Assembly (NCBI GenBank): GCA_030512335.1
Contig: JAULSU010000006.1
Location: 4,216,001 to 4,280,000, forward strand
Reading direction: 5' to 3'
Length of the DNA stretch: 64,000 nucleotides
From: Immersiella caudata
Lineage: Eukaryota; Ascomycota; Sordariomycetes; Sordariales; Lasiosphaeriaceae
Part shown: positions 31,374-40,896 of the stretch, in pieces
Layout: each line of letters starts with the position of its first letter
Numbering within the stretch: the stretch's first letter is position 1
Notes under the pieces: generated by a model
The model's input: only the letters and a program-made list of their open reading frames with translations
Databases searched by the model: none
Told to the model about the DNA's origin: nothing
Translations under genes and position numbers: made by a program

Positions 31374-32615
31374 CTACCCACCTTGGCTAACCCACACATG
31401 ATCTACTACCGTCTGCATTAATGGCGCCAGAATCACAGCAACAGCCCACGCAATCCAAGCCTTATACGCCCGCACATCCTTCTCCACAGTCCTCTCACAC
31501 AACAAGCACGGCAACATAAACCACCCCAAACAAGCCGCCAGGGCCAACAAGACTGACACAACAACCCACTCCAGCTCCAACATTACGGAAACAACAACCG
31601 ACCAGAGTCCCGCGCCTACAACAACCAGCCACCTACTTGCAGCATCCCCAAGTGTAGTCTGAACCGTCTTCCTCCCCCGGGCCCGATCCCCCTCTTCATC
31701 CCTAAAATCCTGGGCATGGACGGTAGTAAAAATCAACGCGCACACCGCGATCAGCCAAACTAGCGGTTTTCCCTCGTATACATCCACCCCCATCTCCAGA
31801 TCCACCACACCGTTGTTTCCCATAGAGATAAAAACCTGCAACGCCCCTGCAAAGAAGAACGAATACCCCAGCGCGTTCAACAGGTTACGCATGAACCCGC
31901 CCTGCTGACACCCGCCGAGCTCGCAGTAGTATAGCGTCACCAACGTCAGGCCAACGCACTGGCGCGTGCACCCAAAGTGGTAAGAGATACCACCCCAGAC
32001 TGGATAGCATGTGAGCAGCAACACCCGTGTCTGGGAAGTGGTGATGCGACCTGAGGGAAGAGGACGCCAGGGTTTGTTGATTGCGTCTTCGAGGACGGAG
32101 GAGGGGTGGTGTTGGTTGTGGAGAGAGAAGAAGAGAAGGGCCAGCCAGGCCCAGAGGAGGGAGGTGAAGAGGGATGTGAGGATGGTGATGGGGGAGGGGT
32201 GAACGGAGAAATTAAAGGGGGAGGAGAGGGCGGTGGAGGCGGCGAAGGCGACACTGGGGTAGACGGTGTCTTTGTGACTGCTGTAAGTGAAGAGCCAGAG
32301 GGTGTAGAGGTGGTAACTGAGGGAGGAGAGGGAGCGGACGAGAGGGTTGGCGGTACGGAGACGGAGGATGTTGGTGGAGAGCTGCGATTTCGTTGTTAGT
32401 AGCAGTCCACAAGTCGGATCTCGCCCCAGAGCGGGGGGCAGAGAGGGGGCTACCTCTTTTGACGGGTGGGAGAGGGTGATCGCGCTCAGGGGTAGCCTGT
32501 GTGAGCAGTGGGTTGCTGCCAATTCGCCGTTGTCTTTCTCCATGGCTTCAATCCTCCTAGACGTGTTGTGCTCGAGACGCATCGGGCGGGGAACATGACA
32601 GGAGAGGGGTGCCAA
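31374..32615 (-). CDS. UbiA-superfamily membrane enzyme (prenyltransferase or UbiA-type terpene cyclase)
   Basis: One frame is open throughout, but an in-frame 72-bp intron is likely at 32382-32453, with donor GTAGCC, branch CTACTAAC and acceptor CGCAG. Removing it gives 389 residues instead of 413. The first Asp-rich motif region reads VLEDAINKPWRPLPSGRI, and the second reads AQDFRDEEGDRARGRKT. Between and after them are about seven to nine hydrophobic helices. The EDxINKPWRP form is that of fungal UbiA-like proteins, some of which act as membrane sesquiterpene cyclases (the fumagillin bergamotene synthase is the known example). Which activity applies here cannot be told. The start could be any of the first three Met. 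Confidence 0.8.
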   Translation of the reverse strand: MAPLSCHVPRPMRLEHNTSRRIEAMEKDNGELAATHCSHRLPLSAITLSHPSKEVAPSLPPALGRDPTCGLLLTTKSQLSTNILRLRTANPLVRSLSSLSYHLYTLWLFTYSSHKDTVYPSVAFAASTALSSPFNFSVHPSPITILTSLFTSLLWAWLALLFFSLHNQHHPSSVLEDAINKPWRPLPSGRITTSQTRVLLLTCYPVWGGISYHFGCTRQCVGLTLVTLYYCELGGCQQGGFMRNLLNALGYSFFFAGALQVFISMGNNGVVDLEMGVDVYEGKPLVWLIAVCALIFTTVHAQDFRDEEGDRARGRKTVQTTLGDAASRWLVVVGAGLWSVVVSVMLELEWVVVSVLLALAACLGWFMLPCLLCERTVEKDVRAYKAWIAWAVAVILAPLMQTVVDHVWVSQGG

Positions 32616-34833
32616 GAGGTTGTTGAGCGTCTACCCTCCATCTTATACCCGCTACTCCGGTTTCGCCAGGGTGATCCTACACCTGTGCCTCTGCCATGGC
32701 TCTGCAAAGGATCCAGATAACGCAATGTACTTTCCACCATGCTCGCCTGGATCTCCAGGGATCAGCAAAAGGACCACGCCAATGCGATGGCCCTTTACCA
32801 TTTGCCCCATGCTTGATAAGGTACGGTGCAGTCTAGACGTGCATCGGGGCTCTCCGCCAACGGACCTGGCAGCTCGGCCGAGCCTATAGGAACTTGAAGT
32901 GTACTCGCACTCGCGCATCAAAGGGACTTGTACGGTGCGAGCCGGCTCGGACTTAAGGCAACCCTATCTCGGACTTTTCGGTGGCACTGACAGTATTTTG
33001 TGCCGTGTGCCTGCTGGTAGCTTCTAACCACCATTTCAGCGAAGTAATGACTATGATCGATAGCGACTTGCAGCAGGAGGCTTGGCATGAACAAAGATGC
33101 GGCAGGTATGGTGCCCAGCTGCATGTGGTATAGTCAACTCAGCTGCAGCATGAGGCCCAGCCGTGCGGTTGATGCCAATGGGGGGTACAAGAGATATCCC
33201 TGAGGGTGATAGGCAGTATACCAGTAAAGGGCGCAGAAAGTTCCCTGGGTAGAATTATCAACAGTTCTGTGCAACCCCTACAATGATTGGTTCCGAGCGA
33301 GTCCCCCATGCGGAAATCTGAAAATCCATATGCAGGCTGCGGAACCTTGATGGAGACACACAATTCAGATGACCTATCCTGGAATGACCTTGCCGTGGTG
33401 TGACTTCTCCGCAGGTACCTGTTTTGGACTTTGATTCCCTTTGAAGTTCGGCCCATATTTGCGAAACCGTTTCACTACGGTCCCCATGATATCTCACTTG
33501 TTAAATCTCAATCTTTGCGACGTGAAGTGGGAATTATGCTGACGTACCAGACTACCTCTTTGGCCGTACCTCTACACGCGGTTTTCAGATCGGTCAGCAT
33601 TCAGGGGCGCGAGACTGCGAATCTGCTGGAAGCCTAGATTTTCTGTCATATTTTAATACGATCTGTCAAACAAGCTGATATTGGACTGGGAGTACTGAGG
33701 CTTACCAAAACCACTTTAGGAGCTCAGCCAAAAAAAAAACCCCCAGTTCATGGCTCTAAAAACGGAGGACAACTATCTTTTTGACACGTTCGAGCATTAA
33801 GTGAGACCGCAGACTCCGTGCCTCTTTGCCCCTTGGTCTCCATGTCTCTCCATCTCTTCACCCCCCGATCTCTTACCGTATCCCACCCGTCACCGCCACT
33901 ACAGGCCGAAGGGAGGGCGATGGCGGTAATCCCACTTGGAGGAGACCGTTGTCGGCCAGGTTTCACAACCAGCCTCCAATCAGTACAGAGAAAGGTGCGC
34001 GGCACGAAATGCGACGTAGACTACCTGAAAAAGTGACCGTGTTAGTCTTCGTATTTGCCCGGAAGTCTAGGATACCGTTAGTTCCAGGTTTTTGTCACGC
34101 TGTGTCGAAAATCTTGTTGGTAGCGGTTGCACCTATTGCGGGAATGACACGGGAGCGCCCGCAACGGTCTCGTATCACGCGGGCTAGAGAAGTTGCTGCA
34201 GCTGGGCCCCACCAAGACAAAGAATCAGCAGACAATCTTATGATGTCTTAGTGGACACGCGCTTGCGAAAGCGGCAAACCCATTTTCTGCAATAGCATTG
34301 TTTTACGGCGAGCGCAAACAGGGCTGGGACTGTCAATCTTATTCTTCGATGGAAAAAGCCGTGCGACGTTAGAATTAGAGTAACGAGAGTCTGTATGGTT
34401 GGTTTCGTAGAGATGTCTCTTAATCTCCCTTCTCTTTCCAATAACATGCCCTGTGACGTAAAGCTCCAATCAAGCCAACTCTCCAGGCCAACTTGCTATT
34501 TTTGGTGGGTGGATGCGAACTGGGGTCGGGTGCCAGGAAATACGAAGTGTGGATCAATATTTGTTGTCACCGTTCTGCAGGGAGACAGGTGCTTTGACCC
34601 CCATCGACAAATCAAAAGGAGAAGGTGGGAGACGGTGCCGTGGCTGAAGACTGTGATTCGCCCATGTACCCCACCCAACCTGACTGTGGCCACACCCAAA
34701 GCAGCAAGATGCATTCAGCTCGCGTCGACTCGTGAGCTAAGAGGCTCTTCGCAACCTGGTCGCCGACCCGCAGAAGCCGGCCCGAGGCGGGAGGGGAAAC
34801 ACGAGACCGGGCTCAACGGTCGGGCAGTGGGAG
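32616..34833. other. Gene-poor region of about 2.2 kb
   Basis: This region lies between the UbiA-like start and the chitin deacetylase promoter. The frames at 33204-33500, 33826-34251 and 34395-34838 have no domain or signal. Nothing is supported beyond possible promoters at both ends. Confidence 0.5.
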
Positions 34834-34839
34834 TATAAG
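34834..34839 (+). promoter_or_regulatory. TATA-like box of the chitin deacetylase gene
   Basis: TATAAG in GGAGTATAAGTGG stands 85-90 bp before the ATG at 34924, a usual distance. Confidence 0.4.
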
Positions 34840-34923
34840 TGGTCGTTCTTGGCTGCTCTGGTCAGTAAGTTTTAGACTGATGCAGTCCAACCGGAAACTC
34901 AAACATCAGATAAACGAATTCCA

Positions 34924-36173
34924 ATGAAGTTGTTGTGGCATATTTCGACCCTCCTCCTGCTGCGAGTCGGTGGCGGAGCCGCGCATGATGCCGAGGGGAC
35001 GTCACCGGCACGACTCCACGCCAGGGATATGAACCCCCTTCAAAAGCGGGAGACTTGCGGAGCGGGCATCGGGTCCTGCGGTGCCGGGGTGTGCTGCTCA
35101 CAGTACAACTGGTGCGGCGTTTCGGCCGAGCACTGCGGAGGAGGCTGCCAGCCTCAGTACGGTAGCTGCACCGGCAGCGGAGGGGGCGGAGGGGGCGGAG
35201 GCGGCGGCGGCATCCTGGATGTTCCACGTCCTCAGTTCGGCTCCATCCCGTACGGAGTCTCGATCACGCGGTGCAACACGCCCGGCACCGTCGCCATCAC
35301 ATTCGACGACGGCCCGCACATCTACACCGGCCAGCTCCTCGACCTGCTCAGACGCTACGGCGTTAAGTCGACCTTCTTCGTCAATGGGCTGAACTTTGGC
35401 GACATCCGACAGGCGCCCAACCCGGACGTCATCCGTCGTATGGTTGCCGACGGCCACCAGGTCGCAAGCCACACTTACCAGCATGCCGACCTTAACACGC
35501 TCGACAGCAACGGCAGACGGCAGCAGATGGCGGCCAACGAAGAGGCGCTGCGCGACATTATCGGCGTCTTCCCAACGTACATGCGGCCCCCGTACGGAAA
35601 CTGTAACGGGGCGTGTCTGGCTGACATGGCCGCCCTGGGCTACCACGTCATCATGTGGAACATTGACACGCTGGACTACCAGGGCAACGTCCAGGCCAGC
35701 ATAAACATCTTTGACGGCGCCGTTGGCAGTCAGGCCATCAGCCTCGCGCACGACGTGCACTCGTGGACCGTCCAGACGCTGGCGGAGCGCTTCATCCTGA
35801 CGACGCAAGCCCGCGGCCTTCGCGCCGTTACTGTCGGCGAATGCCTTGGGGATCCGTCGGGTAACTGGTATCGCGATGCGGTAACCGGAGGACCTTCTGG
35901 CGGTGGAACAGGCGGAGGAGGCGGTGGCGGAGGTGGAGGTGGAGGTGGTGGCCCAGTCCCGTCCACCGACGGGACTTGCGCGGGTAACAGCGGGGGAAGA
36001 TACACCTGCGCGGGAGCGCCATTTGGCGGTTGCTGCTCACAGTGGGGTTGGTGGTACGTTCTCTTCCCGTCCCTCTTGCAATGACATGGATTCCATGCTG
36101 ACCATGAAACAGCGGCTCGACCGGGGAGTACTGCGGTGCTGGGTGTCAGCGTGGCTTTGGAAACTGCAACTGA
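34924..36173 (+). CDS. CE4 chitin deacetylase with CBM18 at both ends
   Basis: Exons 34924-36053 and 36113-36173 encode 396 residues. A signal peptide is followed by a Kex2-like KR at 41-42. A CBM18 chitin-binding module follows at about 45-82 (CGAGIGSCGAGVCCSQYNWC). Then come an 11-Gly linker, the NodB domain (about 107-300), a second Gly-rich linker, and a second CBM18 that runs across the intron to the stop. NodB motifs are complete: TFDDGP (126-131, Asp128 and Asp129), SHTYQH with metal ligands His183 and His187, RPPYGNCN (Arg221), WNIDTLDYQ and LAHDVH (His276). The family removes acetyl groups from chitin, in the wall or in released oligomers. In plant-associated fungi this can lower chitin recognition; whether it does here is inference. 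Confidence 0.94.
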
Positions 36174-36904
36174 CCGTACCTTGGCATACGAATTTTAATG
36201 TTAATGTTGAATAAAGATATTTTCCGAGGCGAGATTACTATCTCTTCCATCTTTGGTGGCACATCTGCTGGGCTGTCGTAGAGGCCTCAAACGTAGTGCA
36301 AGCGCCGTTACTTTGTCGCAGTCTGGAGCGGCGAAAAGAGGGAACGTGATGGTTGACGTCAGAGGTGGAAAGGGAAGGGCGCAGAGCCCAGGATGCAAGG
36401 TTGCTTGTTCAGTGAAGCAATAGTGGATCCAGCGAAGCTCGCTCTTGCCGTCGCTGCTCGAAGAAAATCTTCATCGCGTGAGGTGTGGGGACTGCCTCAC
36501 GCCGGCACCACCTCTCGGGTCATTTCCGCCAGCCACCCGCTCAGTTACTCCTACTTCCTTCTACCAACAATACTACATTTTGGTCGACAGACTGCCAGCA
36601 ATACCTCTGACAGATCAAAACCACCACTTTGCACCGGTCCTGTGTCCCGACGCGCAGAACCTGAACAAATGAAGCTTGCCACAACCTTTCAACTTCTGTT
36701 ACCGTATGCATGTAGGTGAGACGCCGAATCAATCTATAGCGCTTCACATCTGACGAGTTACCCAGCTTCTACTCGTGAGGCGTGGCAGACAATTGAGGGA
36801 GTGGTCGCCCCTCCAAGTCTGATCGCGACCCCGCACGATTTCCGCTGACTGAGTCACTTTTGTTGCGACTCGCCGATTTATTCTCTCTCCTGCGCCCCTA
36901 GAAA
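36174..36904. other. Intergenic, no supported gene
   Basis: This is the 3' flank of the chitin deacetylase and the promoter of the Zn2Cys6 regulator. No further feature was seen. Confidence 0.5.
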
Positions 36905-38314
36905 ATGCAACAACTGTCCACAGAAAACGAGGGAGCAAGACGGTCACAAGTCTCCCGAGCATGCTCGCGATGTAAAAGACTCCGCCGGAAATGCAGCGAC
37001 TTCCGGCCATGTCGTCGATGTATTGATCAAGGACTTGGTGAAGAGTGTCTGGCTTCTCCAGGGCCCGTCCAGATCCATGATGTCGCGCACGAACTTGTTG
37101 AGCAGCCAGCGGACGAGCTATCCGAAGCTATCGTCGACTTCTGTGCGGATCGGTTCTTTGAACGGCTGTTTCCCACGATCCCGATCATAACTCTCGACTA
37201 CATGGTGCACCTGAAGGAGGCCGCACACACCAGCCATCCTGCTCCATCAACCGAGGCGAGGTCTCTGCTGTCAGCCCTGTGCGCTCTCGTCTTTCTCCAG
37301 GCTGAAGATCCCGATTTTCACATCGCCATCGGACCGATTTCGCAGCCCACTACTGCTTTGGGCGAAGATATGCTAAACCGAGCCGCAGAGGCCCACCGAG
37401 GAATGCTCCCAACAGCGAGCCCCTCGCTCGAGATGGTGTTACTCACATTCTTTCTGTACGCCTGCCATGCCGCCTTGCTTCACCATGGGCTGGCCTTCTT
37501 CTACCTGCGCGAGGCAACCACGCTGTGGCATCTTCGCGACGCTCATCCGCACAAGAACTCCCATCCATTTTCATCACTTGGCAAACGGCTGTTCTGGGTG
37601 CTCTTGGTCTCAGAACGATCCCACGCCATTCGGTATCGACGCTCCATCACGATGCTAGCCGACCCGGGAACCGAGCCGCCTGAGAGCACGGCTTCACTCA
37701 CCGGGTACTCGAGCCTGGCTGCTCTCTTCCGGCCGCTTAACACCTTGTTCTTTGGGCTTCTCAACGGAGAGGGACCGTCACTTCACACACATCCCCAGTT
37801 TCTCGACGACATCGAGTCCTCGCTCAATACGGCCTTGCACACTGCCGGTCCACTGCACGACACGCAAAAGGCTAACCTTGGCGTCACACAGCGCTGGCTG
37901 CGCATTGTCCTGTGGCGGCTGCGGCTACACCTGGGATACCTGAGGCAGGAGTCTGCATCTGAGGGGTTGACCTACGCTTACCCACTTCAAATCGCACGTG
38001 AACTTGTGCCCTTGATAAGGGAGCTTGAGCTGAAGAGCATGAGTGTGCATGGCGTTGGCCTGACCGAGAAGCTTTTCGACATCGCGGCAGCCGTGATCGA
38101 CGTCTTGGCGCGAGTCCCTGTGGGGGGCCGGGGCCCAGATACGGCAGATTCAGAGGCGGGACAAGCTCAGCGCGACCTGGATAATGTCCGGCAACTGATT
38201 CGACAGCTCCCAGGTGGCCAGTCCGTGTATGACGAACTGCTTGAGCGACAGATCGAAACTTGTGGGACGGATGGCGTCTGGCCTTCTACCGGGGTTCCCA
38301 GCTTATCACAGTAG
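36905..38314 (+). CDS. Zn2Cys6 transcription factor (MAL-activator-like by context)
   Basis: An intronless 469-residue protein. The binuclear zinc cluster has cysteines 20, 23, 30, 36, 39 and 48 (C-x2-C-x6-C-x5-C-x2-C-x8-C), with the basic stretch KRLRRK between them. The middle region (about 130-380) is helical and shows the fungal-specific regulator pattern: FFLYACHAALLHHGLAFFYL, REATTLWHLRDAH and GKRLFWVLLVSERSHAIRYRR. The last matches the regulatory core of Mal13/MalR-type activators. It lies tail to tail with a maltose-type permease, 58 bp away, and next in line is a GH13 maltase. I infer that it controls both. Such proteins bind CGG triplets and respond to maltose in yeasts and Aspergillus. 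Confidence 0.88.
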   Translation: MQQLSTENEGARRSQVSRACSRCKRLRRKCSDFRPCRRCIDQGLGEECLASPGPVQIHDVAHELVEQPADELSEAIVDFCADRFFERLFPTIPIITLDYMVHLKEAAHTSHPAPSTEARSLLSALCALVFLQAEDPDFHIAIGPISQPTTALGEDMLNRAAEAHRGMLPTASPSLEMVLLTFFLYACHAALLHHGLAFFYLREATTLWHLRDAHPHKNSHPFSSLGKRLFWVLLVSERSHAIRYRRSITMLADPGTEPPESTASLTGYSSLAALFRPLNTLFFGLLNGEGPSLHTHPQFLDDIESSLNTALHTAGPLHDTQKANLGVTQRWLRIVLWRLRLHLGYLRQESASEGLTYAYPLQIARELVPLIRELELKSMSVHGVGLTEKLFDIAAAVIDVLARVPVGGRGPDTADSEAGQAQRDLDNVRQLIRQLPGGQSVYDELLERQIETCGTDGVWPSTGVPSLSQ

Positions 38315-38372
38315 CTGAGCATTCTTCCATTTAGATGGAAATAATCGAAATTCGCTGCATAAAAAGTCTGCT

Positions 38373-40087
38373 CTACATCTTCGTGTCCCCGGCCGTACCT
38401 GTCGACAGCCGTTTCTCATCCCCGTGGTCCGAGTACGGATCCACCTTTGTCTTCGCAAATTTCCTCGCAGAAACGCGTCTCTCGAACAAAACATCCAACT
38501 CGGCATACGTGCGGTCTTTGGGCTCGGGCAAACGGAAGTAGACCCAGACGCACGACAAGAAACAAGTACCCGCCCAGAAGAAGGCTGTACGAGCACCCCA
38601 GTTCCAGGCCGCCGACGAAAGCTGGTAGTTCGTCATGACGTTGACGAAGATATTCGAGGCGTTGTACCCGGCGCGGGCAAGGACGATGGTCTTGGCCTTG
38701 AGTCGCGTCGACGACAACTCCGAGACCAACGAGTACGTGACGGGGCCGACGCCCAGGTCGTAGACGAAGGTGAAGAGGATCAACAAACCGCCGATGGCCC
38801 ACACCGAGGCGCGAGTGGTCGCGAAGGACAAGCAGCCGACGACGAAGAGGATGACAAACTGACAGCAGAGGCCGGCAAAGTGGATCTTCCGGCGGCCAAT
38901 GTGCGCCATGAGGAACCAAGAGAGAGCCGTGCCGACGATTCCGAGGGCCGAATTCCCCATGGAGAGAGAGAACGAGTTGGAAGCGTCCATGCCGGCTTGC
39001 GTCAAGAAGTAGGTGAAGTAGCCCATGATGTTTTGGCCGCCGAGGGTTTGGACGAGCCAAATGCCGATGACGATCTCGCTTCTCCTCTTGTCAATGCCTT
39101 TGAAGCAGTCTCGGTACCGGACGCCCTCCTTCAGCTGCTTCTCCATCTCGTTGGTGTGCTCCATGAGGGCCAACGTCTCGTCGACGTTGAAGTCGGGCTG
39201 GTTCCTCGCGGTGAGACGGAGGAGCGACTTCCTGGCGGCGTCCCGATTGTTGTGGCGGATGCTCCACCAGGGCGATTCGGGGGCGAAGACGAGGCCGGCC
39301 AGGATGGGAATGGGCCAGACCCACTGCACGGCATAGGGGATGCGATATGCCCACTCGTCGGTGCGGTTCACGGTTGCGCGGTTAACGCCGGCCGAGGCAA
39401 ACTGGCCGATGACCCAGCACATGTTGATGAAAGTGGTCAAGTACGGTCGGAGCACGGTGGGCGCTACCTCGGAAGCATACGCTGGCGTCACACTCTGGAA
39501 TACTCCCCAAGGGAGACCTAAAAGGATGGTGAGCAAAGAAGATGGAAGAGACAACGAGGGAGTAACATACCACAGAGAACACAACCGGCCACCAGCGTCT
39601 CGATATTCTGCGCAAAGAAGAGAGAGAAGATCGACGCCATCAGAAAGAGAAGAGCCCCAATGGTCGTCATCTTGTACCCATACCGGTCCGCAGCCCAACC
39701 AGCAATGATCAAACCAAAGATTTCACCAGCCCGAGCACCATTGGAGATGCCCGACTGCCATGCCGCCGAGATGACATACTTGCCGCTGGCCTCGTTGAAG
39801 ACGCCGTACTTTTGGTTGAACATGGGAGACGCGTACAGGTTGCCGACAAGCGCGAGGTCGTACCCTTCCATGATGAGCGTGGATGACAGCAAGACGGACC
39901 AGCCGACGGCTTTGGGGTACATCTTGATGGCTTGCATGAGGGTCATGCGGTGTTCTGAGTCGGCACCCCGGCGCGCCTCAGGGGCTAATTCTGGGGCTGG
40001 GATGGCCTCGGTGTGGTGGGCAGCACCGAGCTCGCCATCTTCGAGTTTGGGACGGGGAGTCCCGTCGTCTCGTTCCCTGGGAGCCAT
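38373..40087 (-). CDS. MFS alpha-glucoside (maltose-type) permease
   Basis: Exons 39571-40087 and 38373-39517 encode 553 residues. An upstream in-frame ATG at 40096 is possible, but the ATG at 40087 has the better context (ACCATGG). Helix 1 reads WSVLLSSTLIMEGYDLALVG, the signature of Mal/Agt-type transporters. Sugar-porter motifs are AGWAADRYGYK and PESPWWSIRHN. The central loop is long, then comes GIWLVQTLGGQNIMGYFTYF. The PVTYSLVSELSSTRLKAKTI and LPEPKDRTYAELDVLFE motifs end the domain. It should import maltose and related alpha-glucosides with protons across the plasma membrane. It is divergent from the maltase gene across an 800-bp promoter. Confidence 0.93.
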
Positions 40088-40096
40088 GGTGCACAC

Positions 40097-40896
40097 TGGT
40101 GTTCAGACTCTTTAGGTCTTGTGTGATGAAATTGCACCTTGGGGTCTTGAAGGTGAGGTGCCAGGGCTGTGGGCTGGGACGGAGGGAGAAGGGAGGTATC
40201 GTGGTGGTCGGATGGGATCCTCATGACGTTATATATACCGGTACATCACCAACCTCGCCTTTCCGAATTCGAGATCCTCTTGGCGTCGGTGCCGGCCGAA
40301 TTCCAAGTTTGCTTTTCCCACCGCTGCGGTATCATCATGTCTGCCCCACAGTGGTAGCGATCGGCTTCCCCGCATGCAGGATGGATTTCTTCGGCGCTCG
40401 CCACCAATCCGGGGTCTCGATGACAGGAGGCGACAAAAAAGTTCTGCACACCAACCCAGCGTTATCGGCCCGTGTGATTGGTTTCCGTCCCCACCGTTGT
40501 CGAATTGGGCCTGGAGAAAGCCCTCTGTGCTGACGGTGTGGCGTCCCCGCAACTGTTGATGGTGGAGGCTAGCGGAGGCTAGCGATGACGGGGACTAGCG
40601 GACGCTAAAAAACCTGGGTTCGGGGACGCGCCGGCCAGTGGTGGCGGGCCCCACCTACCGCCGCCGGGAAAGGGGGCGGCATACGGCATTCGGTTTTTCC
40701 ATCAGGCATGTCAACAAAAGTGCGCCCTTCATCTAATGCTCGCCGCCATTTTCACCACTTCCCCGGACAGACGCACATCGGAATCGCTTTTCCTCCCCCC
40801 TCTCACACTCAGGTCTGTCGTCCCGCGGCTCTTCTTCCACACCCCGACTATAGCAGGTTGCATCATCTTTTGCAGTCATCTCAATCTCGAAACACC
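40097..40896. promoter_or_regulatory. Divergent promoter of permease and maltase
   Basis: This 800-bp region separates the two start codons. CGG triplets occur at 40677, 40684 and 40691, one every 7 bp. A second group near 40569-40612 contains three copies of CTAGCG, two within GGAGGCTAGCG. These are candidate Zn2Cys6 sites, judged only by eye. The part after 40708 is open in the maltase frame but probably leader. Confidence 0.45.

Noticed and set aside
35098..35808. Minus-strand frame of 236 codons opposite the chitin deacetylase
   Set aside because: It is the antisense shadow of a gene with full NodB motifs.
38424..39521. Plus-strand frame of 365 codons opposite the permease
   Set aside because: It mirrors the permease coding region and is rich in Glu, Gly and Arg, a typical antisense shadow.
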